In this document: piece by piece, positions 7,845 to 18,071 of the stretch
How the letters are laid out: every line of letters begins with the position of its first letter
Numbering within the stretch: position 1 is the first letter of the stretch
Assembly (NCBI GenBank): GCA_963851325.1
Contig: CAWKOR010000002.1
Span: forward strand, 434,001 to 498,000
Source of the DNA: DATGKG01 sp963851325
GTDB lineage: Bacteria; Desulfobacterota; Binatia; Binatales; Binataceae
Direction: 5' to 3'
Length of the DNA stretch: 64,000 nt
The notes under the pieces: generated by a model
What the model saw: only the letters and a program-made list of their open reading frames with translations
What the model was told of the DNA's origin: nothing
Database searches by the model: none
Made by a program: the position numbers and the translations under genes

Positions 7845-10800
7845 TTACGACGCGTCGGCTATCGCCGAGGAAGGCTCGCGCTTTTCCGGCGCGTCCTTGA
7901 TCGCCCATCGATACAGCATCGGCAGGATGTAGAGCGTAAACGGAGTTGAGGTGAGCAATCCGCCGATGACGACGGTGGCAAGCGGACGTTGCACTTCGGC
8001 ACCCGCATGCGAGGAAATCGCCATCGGGATAAAACCGAACAACGCCACCATCGAGGCCATCAAAATTGGCCGTAGCCGCTCACGTGCCGCTTCGGTCACC
8101 GCATCGTCGACGCGCATACCGGTTTCGCGCAGCCGGTTGATTTCCGAAACCAGCACGACGCCGTTTAGCACCGACACCCCAAACAACGTGATGAATCCCA
8201 CGCCGGCGGTAATCGAGAACACCAGGCCGCGCAGCGCGAGTGCAAAGATGCCGCCGCTCGCGCCCACCAGCACGTTGCCGAAGATCAGCAGCGCCGTCCG
8301 CATCGAGGTGAAGGTGTTGTAGAGCAGCACCAGGATCAGCAGCAGCGAGACCGGGACCAGCAGCATCAGCCGATGCGATGCGCGCTGAAGATTTTCATAC
8401 TGTCCGCCCCATTCGAGCCACCAGCCGTGCGGCAATTGAATTTTCTCGGCGACCGCCTTTTGCGCGGCGCCGACGAACGAACCCAAATCGGTTCCGCGGA
8501 CATTGATGGCGACGCTCACTCTGCGCGTGAGATTTTCGCGCCAGATCGAAACCGGGCCCTCGTGGGTGCTCAGGGTGGCCAACTGTGCGAGCGGGATCAG
8601 CTTGCCGTCGGGCGCCGCGATTTTGATATCCTCGATCTGTTCAAGATTCGAGCGCGCGTTCTTGGCGAATCGCACCTGTAGCAGGTAACGCGCGTTGCCT
8701 TCGACAATCTGGCCGAGCTCTTTTCCGCCGATGGTTTCGATGGCATCGAGTACGTCAGAAACATTGATGCCGTACCGGGCGACTGCGGCGCGATCGATCT
8801 CGATGTTGAGATCGGGCAGTCCGGTGCGCGGTGCGATTTTTCCATCGGCTGCGCCGGGCAAGGCGCTCACCACGTTCAGGATCTGCTGGCCCATCTCGAG
8901 CATCTTGTCGAAGTTATCGCCATAGACGTGAATCGCAACATCGCCCTTGATCCCGGCGATCATGTCATTGAGGCGATTCTCGATCGGCTGTGAAAACGCG
9001 AATTTGTTCTCGGGAATTTCCCGCTGCAGGCGTTTATCGATGTCTTCGACCAGTTCTTCGCGAGTTTTGAAGCGCCATTCGTGACGTGGCTTAAGAAAAA
9101 CATACACGTCGCTTTCGTCAGGCCCCATGGTTTCGGTGGCGAGCTCGGAACGTCCGATGCGGGTGATGACACTGGTGACTTCCGGAACCTGCTTGAGCAC
9201 CTTTTCGGTGCGGGTGGCATTGGCCACCGCGTCTTCGAGCGAGATGCTCGGGATGCGCATTACGTCGAGATTGAGCGTTCCTTCGTCGAGGGTGGGAATG
9301 AATGCACTGCCCAGGAAGGGCGCCAGCACAAAGCTTCCGACCAGCACCACCACCGAGATCCCAATCGCGACCCGCGGATTTGGTGTAACCCATCGAGTGA
9401 TCGCTGCGTGTCCCCGATCGCACATTCGCGCCATCCACGGGTCCTGGTGAGAAACCTTTTGATCAGCAGTGAAGCGAGCACCGGGACCAGCGTCAATGCG
9501 CATAGCAGCGATCCGGCCAGCGCGAAGATGACCGTGTAGGCCATCGGGCGGAACATTTTGCCTTCAACATTTTCGAAGGTGAGGATGGGCAGGTAAACGA
9601 TGATGATGATTCCGATCGCAAACACGATCGGGCGCAGCACCTCGCGGCCCGCGTCGAAAATCTGCGCGCTCATCGAGCGCCGCGATTCGGGATTCTGCGC
9701 AAGGCGCCGGAAGATGTTCTCCACCATCACCACCGAGCCGTCGACGATGAGGCCGAAGTCGATGGCGCCGAGGCTCATCAGGTTTCCCGAGACGCCCATC
9801 AGGTTCATCCCGATGAACGCGACCAGCATCGAGAGCGGAATCACGATGGCGCAAATCAAGCTGGCGCGCAGGTCGCCGAGGAACAGGAACAGGATTAGCG
9901 TGACCAGCAGGGCGCCTTCGACCAGGTTGCGGACCACGGTGCTGATGGTGCGGTTAATCAGGGCCGCGCGATCGTAAAAGGGCTTGATTTCCACCCCGGC
10001 CGGCAGGCGCGGGGCGATCTCGGCGATTTTTTTCTTCACGCGTTCGACCACGACACGGGAATTTTCGCCGATCAGCATCATCACGACGCCGGAAACGATT
10101 TCGCCGGTACCGTCACGCGTAACCGCTCCCTGCCGGATCCGGGGGGCGAACACGACCTTGCCCAAGTTGCGAACGTAGATGGGAACCCCATTGCGGCTGC
10201 CGACCACGATCGATTCGATATCGCTGAGTTGCTTGATCAGGCCCGAGCCGCGGATGATCTCCTGCTGCCCGCCGCGCGAGATGTAACCGCCGCCGGTGGC
10301 CGCGTTGTTTTTTTGCAGGGCGCTGAACACGTCCTCGAGGCTGATTTTGTAGGCGACCAGCGCGTTGGGGTCGAGATCCAGTTCGAACGTCTTCATCTGG
10401 CCGCCGTAAGTGTTGACCTCAACCACTCCGGGAATCGATTTGAGTTGCGGCGAGATTTCCCAATCCAGGATCGAGCGCAATTCCATCTGCGAGCGATTGG
10501 CTCCGCTGACCTCGAACTGAAAAATTTCTCCCAGTGCGGTGGAGACCGGCAACATTTCCGGCGAGCCATAACCAGCGGGAATGAGCTCGCGCGCGGCGGG
10601 CAGACGTTCCATCACCAGGCGCCGCGCAAAGTAGATGTCGTAACTTTCGGAGAAATAAACCCACACTGCCGATAAGCCGAAGGCGGAGATCGAGCGAATC
10701 TCGGTGATGCCGGGGAGCCCGCGCATCGAGACTTCGACTGGAAAGGTAACAAATTTCTCTACTTCCGGTGGCGCGAGTCCGGGAGCCTTGGTCACGATCT

Positions 10801-10942
10801 GCACCACGTTCGGACTTACGTCCGGGACTGCGTCGATCGGCAGCGTGGTCATCGCGCGCAGGCCCAGGCCGACCAGGATCAGCACGAAAATTATCGTCAT
10901 GAGGCGGTTTTGCAGCGCCCCGGCGAAAATCCGCTCAATCAT
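7845..10942 (-). CDS. czcA: Heavy-metal efflux RND pump CzcA-like, interrupted by one frameshift
   Basis: Two overlapping open frames make up one inner-membrane RND proton/metal antiporter of about 1032 residues. The first part (from 10942) carries the start MIERIFAGALQNRLM and the proton-relay motif DFGLIVDGSVVMVEN, whose D..D..E pattern matches the divalent-metal (Zn/Co/Ni/Cd) HME group rather than copper-type CusA. The second part continues HQDPWMARMCDRG and runs to 7845. The frames join near 9457-9460, where one missing A in an AAAA run on the coding strand explains the shift. As written the pump would be truncated. Its stop is close to the convergent DUF1329 gene, and czcB lies just upstream. 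Confidence 0.9.
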
Positions 10943-10944
10943 GG

Positions 10945-12105
10945 TTAGTGCGACGCGACCTGGTTGAGTGCAATCGCCTTCAGCAGCAAGCCGCCTTGCG
11001 CGACGACCTTATCCCCTTCATGTAAGCCGGAAAGAATCTGCACATCCTCGGGGCTCATCTCGCCGATCTCCACTGGGATAACCGAGAATCGATTGTCGCC
11101 GAGCCCGACGAAGACCGACTTCCTGCCCTCGATCTCGAAAATCGCGGAGGACGGCACGCTGAGGACCGATCCGCCCTTGCCGCCGGCGGTCGCGATCTCC
11201 GCGTTGGCGAACATCCCGGGTTTGAGCCGATGGCCGGGGTTGGGCACATCGATGCGCGCGCGGACGGTTCGGGTCGAGCGGTCCACCGTGTCGCCGATGG
11301 CAGCGACGGTGCCGGTAAAGTGCTCGGTAGGATACGCCTCGACCGTGACAGTCGCGCGGTCCCCGATCCGCAGGTTTGCGAGATCATTTTCGAAGACGTC
11401 GACCAGCACGCGAATGCGATCGAGGTTCATGATAGTGAGAACGTCGGCGTCAGACTGAATGATCGCTCCGGGCGTGAGGTCGCGCTTCACCACGGTTCCT
11501 GCGATGGGTGAGATGAGCGTAAATTCCGAGAGCGGCTGGGTTCCGCTGTTGGTCCAGGTGATACGATCGATGTCGGCTTCGGGGATCAGCGAGCGCAGGA
11601 ATTCGCGCGATGCCTGGTACTCGGCCAGCGCGGTGTCATGCTCACCGCGCGCGACGAGAACCTCCTTCTTGGAGGCGATTTTATCGGCAAAAAGTTTCTG
11701 CTCGCGCTCTAGATGCTCTTTCGCAATCGCTTCCAGCGACTTTGCCTTAAGGTAGTTGGTCTTGGCCTTGCCCAATTCGATGCTGCTGAGAACGACCAGC
11801 GGGTCGCCGGGTTTCACCGACTGACCAAGTTCGACGATTAATTTCACCACGCGCGCTTCGATGCGGGGCGCAACTCGCGCAACCATCGAGGGCTCAGGCT
11901 CGATAATCGCGGTGGCGCTGATGGCGCCGCCCAGCGCCTTCTTGCGTACCGGCGCGAGTTTGATCTCGGATGCTGCGGCCGGATTGTGCACTTCAAGGAT
12001 CGGGGCGCCCTTGGCCGAATCCTGCGCTGAGGCGTGACTGGCGGGAGGTTTGGCGCAGGCCAGGAACATGAGCGAGACCGAAAACATTAGCGCGGAGATC
12101 TTCAT
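10945..12105 (-). CDS. czcB: RND efflux periplasmic adaptor subunit (CzcB-like), lipoprotein
   Basis: A 386-residue membrane fusion protein. The N terminus MKISALMFSVSLMFLAC ends in a lipobox cysteine, so it should be lipid-anchored in the inner membrane. The central part has the biotinyl-lipoyl hammerhead and a coiled-coil hairpin around residues 110-165 (AKTNYLKAKSLEAIAKEHLE). The later beta-barrel segments include FTLISPIAGTVVKRDLTPG and LKPGMFANAEI. It links the outer-membrane channel with the RND pump. ATG 12105 overlaps the czcC stop by four bases (ATGA), and the czcA start follows two bases after its own stop, so the three genes form an operon. Confidence 0.92.
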   Translation of the reverse strand: MKISALMFSVSLMFLACAKPPASHASAQDSAKGAPILEVHNPAAASEIKLAPVRKKALGGAISATAIIEPEPSMVARVAPRIEARVVKLIVELGQSVKPGDPLVVLSSIELGKAKTNYLKAKSLEAIAKEHLEREQKLFADKIASKKEVLVARGEHDTALAEYQASREFLRSLIPEADIDRITWTNSGTQPLSEFTLISPIAGTVVKRDLTPGAIIQSDADVLTIMNLDRIRVLVDVFENDLANLRIGDRATVTVEAYPTEHFTGTVAAIGDTVDRSTRTVRARIDVPNPGHRLKPGMFANAEIATAGGKGGSVLSVPSSAIFEIEGRKSVFVGLGDNRFSVIPVEIGEMSPEDVQILSGLHEGDKVVAQGGLLLKAIALNQVASH

Positions 12106-13349
12106 TGCATGGTTCCTGTGGCGAGTTGAAGGGCTACCGCGGCCGCGTTCACACCGAACTGCGCCTCGATATAGCCGGCCTGCGCCTCGAACGATTCACG
12201 TTCAGCAAATGAGAGGCGGAACAAATCGATCTTTCCCTCGTGGAACGCACGCTCGTGGAGATTCATGATCTCGCGCGCGGGGTTGATGACCTCTTTTTGA
12301 TATATCGAAAGCGCTTTGATCGCGGCCTGGTAGCGATTATAGGCGTCGCGGACCTGGCGCCCGATATCCATATCAGTCGCACGCAACCGCTGCTGCGCCT
12401 GGCGCCGCTGAGCCTCGATAATCGCAGCTTCGGCCGAGCGGTGATTGAACAACGGGACCGAGAATCCGATTGAGGGACCGATAATCTTCTCGGTGTTGGA
12501 TTCGTGCCCGACGAAGGTCCCAAAAATCGCGTTGGGCAGATTGAGCCGGTTGTTCAGAGCCAATTCGGTGTCCAGCCGCGCGAGCTCCAGTTGCCGGGCT
12601 CGAAGATCGGGCCGCGTATGGCGCGCGCTCGCCTCCAGCGCGTTCAAATCCAGCGCCATCTCGGGCTGCGATACCTCCGGCGCCGGTACTGGTTCCGGCC
12701 CCACGAATCCTCCCAGGATGCGGCCCAGTGCCGAGCGCTGAGCACGCGACTCTTCCTGCGTCTCGACCACGGCGCGTTTGCTACGCCCGTATTGCACCTG
12801 CGCCAATCCATAATCGATCGGCGCGACTTCGCCTGCGTTCAGTCGGGAGCGCGCGGCGTTGAGCAGACGTTGATCCAGGTTGGCCATCTCCTGCGCGAGA
12901 CTCACACGACGCTGCGAGCGCACCGCGTCATAGAAAGTCATCTTGACCGCACCCACCAGGAGCCGGGTCTGGTCCCGGACGTTGGCGGCGGTTTCGTCAT
13001 AGTTGATGGATGCGGACTTGATCCGTAATGCGCGTTGGCCGAAGACTTCAAACTCCTGCTTCATCGCAACCCGCCAGTCCTGCGAGTTGGAGCGATTGGT
13101 GCGCGCCCGATACCAGAACTCATTGTCAGATTCGAAATTCGACTGACTCAGATAGCGCGCTTTCTGCACTTGGCCCTCAGCGATTCCCAACTCCTGTGCA
13201 ACTGCGGCAAGGTCGGGATTGTGGGCCTTCGCTATGGATACAGCGTCAGAAAGCGTGACCCGTTCCGTCGTTGCTGCCCGCGCCGCCCGACCGCCACTAA
13301 TGATGCCTACCACCGCCACTATCACCAGGCCCATTTTGCATGAAGACAT
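12102..13349 (-). CDS. czcC: Outer-membrane efflux channel (CzcC/TolC family)
   Basis: A TolC-like outer-membrane factor of about 415 residues with two OEP repeats. The mature part begins TTERVTLSDAVSIAKAHNPD, characteristic of the family, after a signal peptide that ends GGRAARAA. The middle and end are long amphipathic helices such as VAPIDYGLAQVQYGRSKRA. I start it at ATG 13349 (MSSCKMGLVIVAVVG), which gives a normal signal peptide; an open frame extends 38 codons further but has no signal character. The ribosome-binding site is not convincing at this start. It is first gene of the minus-strand czcCBA operon. Confidence 0.88.
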   Translation of the reverse strand: MSSCKMGLVIVAVVGIISGGRAARAATTERVTLSDAVSIAKAHNPDLAAVAQELGIAEGQVQKARYLSQSNFESDNEFWYRARTNRSNSQDWRVAMKQEFEVFGQRALRIKSASINYDETAANVRDQTRLLVGAVKMTFYDAVRSQRRVSLAQEMANLDQRLLNAARSRLNAGEVAPIDYGLAQVQYGRSKRAVVETQEESRAQRSALGRILGGFVGPEPVPAPEVSQPEMALDLNALEASARHTRPDLRARQLELARLDTELALNNRLNLPNAIFGTFVGHESNTEKIIGPSIGFSVPLFNHRSAEAAIIEAQRRQAQQRLRATDMDIGRQVRDAYNRYQAAIKALSIYQKEVINPAREIMNLHERAFHEGKIDLFRLSFAERESFEAQAGYIEAQFGVNAAAVALQLATGTMQ

Positions 13350-13627
13350 CTTTATGGTCGGGAACCCCTCCAAAACTCGATGGCGGTGTAACGCCTTAAG
13401 GACGTGAAGCGTTGGTAGCCACTTCGCCATTTGGATAGTCAGCAATCTACATGCCCACAGCATTCAGGTGTGGAGATAGCGAATCCTGCCTGAATCAGCC
13501 GGACTTTCTATCGAGCACTCCGCCGAGTCGCGCGACCAACTGGGGCATAGTGCCGCTCTCAACTTGATTTCGCGGAGATTTGCCCCACTCGCTCATCTCC
13601 GATGCAATGGATTAAAGTACTTTCTGA

Positions 13628-13643
13628 TGGCATCGCGGTTGCT
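13628..13643 (+). promoter_or_regulatory. Sigma-54 (-24/-12) promoter for the sensor/regulator operon
   Basis: TGGCATCGCGGTTGCT matches the sigma-54 consensus TGGCACGNNNNTTGCW with exact GG-to-GC spacing and only two mismatches, both at less conserved positions. It points toward the histidine kinase gene 214 bp downstream. It lies in the 507-bp divergent gap (13350-13856) between czcCBA and the two-component genes, and the regulator encoded downstream belongs to the sigma-54 activator class, so autoregulation is likely. I found no equally good -24/-12 element reading toward czcC. The rest of the gap holds no gene that I can see. Confidence 0.6.
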
Positions 13644-13856
13644 TAATCACGCAGCACCCGCGCCCCTACAGTGCATCCGGGGGTCGTTTTTCCCTCCCCC
13701 GACGACTTACCCACCCCGCTTGAGCTGAGGTGGGGCGCGGGTTCCTCAAACTGGGCCAAAGGCCGGAAGGAGTGCTTGCGGATAGGGTACGTGGACCGTG
13801 GAACCAGTCTGGGCCACTATTGATCGACCGCTGATCGAAGAATCCCGGAACATCGT

Positions 13857-15362
13857 GTGAAAGTAGGAACCCGCTTCATAGTCGCACTATTGATGGTGCT
13901 GCTTCCCGTCATGGGTACCTACATGTATTGGAGCGTCCACCGTTCCACTCAAAGCTACATCCACGATCTCGAGCGCGAGTCGCGCGCCACCGCACGCAGT
14001 CTCAGCGCCGCGCTTCAGGACGATATCCGCTCCAACGAATGGGATCAGGTTTATCACGTGCTGGAACGGGTCCGGGCCGACGGAACCGAGGCCGCGGTAT
14101 TCACCAGGACCGGCGATCTTTGGTACGCGTTACCGGGGTTTCCGGAACAACTGAAGCTGCCGCCTGAAAAGCTGAAATCCGCGAAGCCGGAAGATCCATT
14201 GGAATTTCGCCTCGAGGCCGGTCCCAACGGCGAATGGATTTGCCATTTGGTCCCGTTAGGTCCGCCCAAGTTTCCGCTGCTGGGGTATTTGCTGGTAGCG
14301 AATGATTGGACCGATGTGCGCCAGGACCTGATGGATCGGGTCAAGATTTCCGTGACGGCCGGGATTCTAACGCTGATCCTCATCGTCACGCTCATCGCAT
14401 TGGCGGTGCGCAGATACATATCGCGACCGCTAGCGGAACTATCGCGGCGGGTGATCCGGTTTTCCAGTGACGAATCGGCCGCGCGCAATCCGGTTCGTGA
14501 TGAGGTCGAACTTCTGATCGGCGAGTTCGGCAAGCTCGGCGACGAATTGGCCAAGGCGCGCGCCGATCTGCTCGAAAAGCATCGCAGTGAAATCGAGCTC
14601 GAACGCAGGCTGCTGCATTCCGATCGGCTCGCGACCATCGGCAGCCTGGCCGCTGGTCTCGCGCATGAGATCGGCACCCCGATGGGGGTCATTCGAGGAC
14701 GCGCCGAGTACGTGCTGCACTCCCGGATGGATCCCCACAAAACTTCCGAGGGGCTGGAGATCATCATCGCGCAGATCGATCGCATCACCAGTATCGTGCG
14801 GATGCTATTGGACTATTCGCGTTACCGGGAATCGCTCAAACTCACTACCGACCTGCGCCCGATCGTGCAGCGATCTATCCATCTCATCGAAACCGAAGCG
14901 ACCAAGCGTGGCGTGGCTATACGGATGGAGCTGGGCGAGCGACCCCTGCTCATCGATTGCGATCCCGACCAATTGCAACAGGTATTCGTGAATATCGGCA
15001 TCAATGCACTCGACGCAATGCGCGCCACCGGCGGAACCTTGACCGTCACCGCTCGCACCGGAAATAGCGACGGTCCCCCGCGCATTACGTTGATATTCGA
15101 AGATACCGGCCCGGGAATTCCCGAGGTAAATCGGAGCCGAATCTTCGATCCATTCTTCACCACCAAGGAGCCCGGCAAGGGCACCGGGATGGGCCTCGCG
15201 GTATGTCAGACTATCGTCCAGAGTCACGCCGGCGAAATCGCGTTAGAAAGCGGACCGACCGGCACGCGCTTCTTCGTTTCGTTTCCGCCGTCCCATCGGC
15301 CCGTCCCCGCCAACGCGGGAAGCATCGAAACCGCGAGGGCTGTGCGCAATGGTCATGAATGA
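13857..15362 (+). CDS. Membrane sensor histidine kinase of NtrB/ZraS type
   Basis: A 501-residue sensor kinase with GTG start. One membrane segment lies at residues 7-27 and a second at 163-185, enclosing a periplasmic sensor domain of about 135 residues. A HAMP-like linker follows. The HisKA phosphoacceptor is H270 in AAGLAHEIGTPMG. The ATPase domain has the N box at N383 (VNIGINALDAM), the G1 box EDTGPGIP and the G2 box GKGTGMGLAV. It overlaps the regulator gene by 14 bases. Placement opposite czcCBA suggests that it senses periplasmic divalent metal, as ZraS does; the ligand is inferred. Confidence 0.92.
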   Translation: MKVGTRFIVALLMVLLPVMGTYMYWSVHRSTQSYIHDLERESRATARSLSAALQDDIRSNEWDQVYHVLERVRADGTEAAVFTRTGDLWYALPGFPEQLKLPPEKLKSAKPEDPLEFRLEAGPNGEWICHLVPLGPPKFPLLGYLLVANDWTDVRQDLMDRVKISVTAGILTLILIVTLIALAVRRYISRPLAELSRRVIRFSSDESAARNPVRDEVELLIGEFGKLGDELAKARADLLEKHRSEIELERRLLHSDRLATIGSLAAGLAHEIGTPMGVIRGRAEYVLHSRMDPHKTSEGLEIIIAQIDRITSIVRMLLDYSRYRESLKLTTDLRPIVQRSIHLIETEATKRGVAIRMELGERPLLIDCDPDQLQQVFVNIGINALDAMRATGGTLTVTARTGNSDGPPRITLIFEDTGPGIPEVNRSRIFDPFFTTKEPGKGTGMGLAVCQTIVQSHAGEIALESGPTGTRFFVSFPPSHRPVPANAGSIETARAVRNGHE

Positions 15363-16722
15363 TGCCGCAACCATCCTGGTCGTCGATGACGATCGGGCGA
15401 TGGTCAGTCTGCTCTGCGACGTGCTGCGGGAGGCCGGCTACGACGCGCGCAGCGCCAACTCCGGGGCCGAAGCGCTGGTTATGGTGCGCGAGGATTGCCC
15501 CGATCTGCTCATCTCGGATGTCCGCATGAGTGGGATGAGTGGTCATCAGCTCCAGGCCGAGCTGCATGATCTGGTTCCGGACCTTCCGGTGGTGATCATC
15601 ACTGCGTTCGGTTCCATCGAATCCGCGGTCGAATCGATGAAACGCGGCGCCGCTGACTACATCACCAAGCCATTTCGCAATGATGAATTCCTGCTGGTGG
15701 TTTCCCGGGTATTGGAAAATCGCCAACTGCGCCAGGAGATCCGGCGCCTGCGCGGAGACCTCGCGCGCAGCTACGGAATCGGAAATATCATCGCTGCCGA
15801 TCCGCAAATGAAAACCGTGCTCCGCAAGCTGGAGCAGATCGTCGACACCAACGCCACCGTCATCATCACCGGCGAAAGCGGCACCGGCAAGGATCTCCTC
15901 GCGCGAGCGCTGCATTTCGAAAGCCGTCGTCGCGATGCGCCTTTCGTGCCGATCAACTGCGCAGCGATTCCGGACAACCTGATCGAGAGCGAACTGTTCG
16001 GCTACTCGCGTGGCGCCTTCACCGATGCGCGCCAGAGCAAACTCGGTCTGTTCCAAGCGGCGCGTGGCGGCACCCTGTTCCTCGATGAAATCGGTGAGAT
16101 GCCGTTGTCGCTGCAGGCCAAGCTGTTGCGCGTCATCGAGGACAAGAAGGTGCGGCCGCTGGGCGCCACCGAAGAGACGCCAATCGATGTCCGCATCGTC
16201 GCCGCGACCAACACCAACCTCGAAAAAGCGATCGCCGATGGCAAGTTCCGCTCCGACCTCTTCTACCGCCTTGCGACCTTCACGCTGGCGGTACCGCCCT
16301 TGCGCGAAAGGCGCGATGACATTCCCTTGCTCATCAAGCACTTCCTGGTGCGCGCCAGCGCCGAGGCCGGCAAGGCGATCCCGACCATCGATCCCGACGC
16401 GATGGACTTCTTCCTGAGCTACCGATGGCCGGGGAATATCCGCGAATTGCAAAGCGCCATCCAAAGCGGCGTCATCCTGGCGCGCAATGGAAAGCTGACG
16501 GTGGCCGATTTGCCGGCCAGCATGACCGGGATGATCGCGCCGACCGGCAACCTGCTCGAAGATGCGGTGGCGCGCAAGCTCAGCCTCGAGCGCGTCGAGC
16601 AGCAGTATGCGCGGATGATTCTCGAATCGGTGGGAGGCAACAAAACTGAGGCCGCCGCACTCCTGAAGATTGACCGCAAGACGCTCTATCGCAAACTCGG
16701 CGAGAACGTCGACGAGGACTAA
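15349..16722 (+). CDS. NtrC-family sigma-54-dependent response regulator
   Basis: A 457-residue regulator. The receiver domain has D13/D14 and the phosphoacceptor D57 in LLISDVRMSG. The AAA+ domain has Walker A GESGTGKD near residues 175-182 and the sigma-54 contact loop at about 222-227, which reads GAFTDA instead of the usual GAFTGA. The Fis-type helix-turn-helix at the C terminus is GGNKTEAAALLKIDRKTLYR. It begins inside the kinase gene, so the two are translationally coupled. It probably activates its own sigma-54 promoter and perhaps the divergent metal efflux operon. Confidence 0.94.
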   Translation: MVMNDAATILVVDDDRAMVSLLCDVLREAGYDARSANSGAEALVMVREDCPDLLISDVRMSGMSGHQLQAELHDLVPDLPVVIITAFGSIESAVESMKRGAADYITKPFRNDEFLLVVSRVLENRQLRQEIRRLRGDLARSYGIGNIIAADPQMKTVLRKLEQIVDTNATVIITGESGTGKDLLARALHFESRRRDAPFVPINCAAIPDNLIESELFGYSRGAFTDARQSKLGLFQAARGGTLFLDEIGEMPLSLQAKLLRVIEDKKVRPLGATEETPIDVRIVAATNTNLEKAIADGKFRSDLFYRLATFTLAVPPLRERRDDIPLLIKHFLVRASAEAGKAIPTIDPDAMDFFLSYRWPGNIRELQSAIQSGVILARNGKLTVADLPASMTGMIAPTGNLLEDAVARKLSLERVEQQYARMILESVGGNKTEAAALLKIDRKTLYRKLGENVDED

Positions 16723-16828
16723 CGACGATGTCCACGCATCTTCGAGCAAGCCATGATGCTATCCTCGAGCAACCTCTACCGAGCGGCACCGAATTTTCGT
16801 TGATGGAAATCGTCGATAGAAGCATCTG

Positions 16829-17785
16829 ATGCTGGAAAGCCTTGTCGCCATCGGTACCCTGATTTTCCTCGAGGGAATCCTTTCGGTCGACAACGCGCTG
16901 GCGATGGCGCTGCAGGTCAAGTCGCTGGAGGCCTCGCTTCAGCGGCGCGCGCTGCTTTACGGCATGTGGGGCGCGTTTGTCCTGCGCGCCGCGGCCATCC
17001 TCAGCGCCAAATGGCTGATGAGCATCTGGTGGCTCCAAATCGCCGGCGCGCTCTATCTCCTCTATCTCACCATCACGCACTTCGCGCTGCGCAAACCGAC
17101 CCATCAATTTGACGGCACCGACAGCTCGCAGCGCGGTTTCTGGACCACTATTGCGATGGTCGAGTTGACCGATGCGGCCTTCGCGCTGGACTCGACGCTG
17201 GTTGCGGTGGGCATGTCGAATCAGCTGTGGGTGGTCTTCGCCGGCGTCGGATTGGGAATATTGGCAGTCCGATACGCCGCCTTCCTGTTCGTCAAGCTGC
17301 TGCAGCGCAGCCCGGAGATCGAACACATCGGGTTTGCCCTGGTGGGATGGGTGGCGGTGCGGCTGTTCAGTGAGGGATGGGAGAAGATGTCGGCGATGGT
17401 GTTGTTGAAACCCTATCCCGAGCACATCGTTCCCGAGTGGCTCTTCTGGAGCGTGGTCGCCATCTTTATCGGGATCGGGGTATGGCTGGTGCTGCGGAGG
17501 ACAGTGCCGAGCGAGAACCGGGTCGCGCAACTTTTCAGAGGCTTCGAAAAATGGTTTCACGATGCGATGCATCGGCTGCCTATTCCGCCGTCCGCGCGCC
17601 GGCTCGTCGTCATGATTATCGGAACGCTGGTGTTGCTGGTCGGGGTCGCGATGATTTTTCTTCCCGGACCGGCCGTCATCGTAATCCCGGCGGGCCTCGC
17701 GATCCTGGCGACCGAGTTCGAATGGGCGCAAAATCTGCTCGATCGAGGCAGGAACTCGCTCCGAAAAGTGCTTGGGCGAGTCTGA
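16829..17785 (+). CDS. TerC family membrane protein fused to a PGPGW-type domain
   Basis: A 318-residue integral membrane protein. Residues 1-230 match TerC/Alx proteins, with the acidic membrane motifs EGILSVDNALAMA and ELTDAAFALDST that bind or move metal ions. Residues about 250-305 form a separate module, VVMIIGTLVLLVGVAMIFLP followed by GPAVIVIPAGLAILATEFEW, matching the small PGPGW transmembrane family. The TerC family is linked to manganese export and to metal-stress or tellurite resistance. The location after a metal-responsive two-component system fits a metal role. The fusion is the unusual part. No good ribosome-binding site is seen, but the start fits the TerC N terminus. Confidence 0.88.
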   Translation: MLESLVAIGTLIFLEGILSVDNALAMALQVKSLEASLQRRALLYGMWGAFVLRAAAILSAKWLMSIWWLQIAGALYLLYLTITHFALRKPTHQFDGTDSSQRGFWTTIAMVELTDAAFALDSTLVAVGMSNQLWVVFAGVGLGILAVRYAAFLFVKLLQRSPEIEHIGFALVGWVAVRLFSEGWEKMSAMVLLKPYPEHIVPEWLFWSVVAIFIGIGVWLVLRRTVPSENRVAQLFRGFEKWFHDAMHRLPIPPSARRLVVMIIGTLVLLVGVAMIFLPGPAVIVIPAGLAILATEFEWAQNLLDRGRNSLRKVLGRV

Positions 17786-18071
17786 CCATCGCTTCTCAAC
17801 AGACGGCCCTCGGTACCGAGCCTAGCCGGGGGCGTGGAAAAAAACCTCAACTGAACGTGGCAATTTTCCCCGACGCGCCATCAAGTGGGCATCCGGGTCA
17901 TCGGGCGCGCGGATAAATGCCGCGCCGCTTCGCTCAAACCTACCCGCGTTTGCCCAATCAGCATTGTATCTGTTGGCCTTTTACTTGCTCGATGGTGGAC
18001 CAATCTTCCTCGCCGCCGATGGGCGTCGTGGGTCATCCTGCTGCAAGATAGCTGAGTAGAAGGCGTCCGAT

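Noticed and set aside
15211..16749. Long minus-strand open frame of 512 codons opposite the response regulator
   Set aside because: It is antisense to a gene with complete receiver, AAA+ and Fis domains. Long antisense frames are expected in this high-GC codon usage, and its translation shows no recognisable motif.
16580..17731. Minus-strand frame of 383 codons opposite the TerC gene
   Set aside because: Its translation is low-complexity His/Arg/Gln-rich shadow of a clear membrane protein on the other strand.
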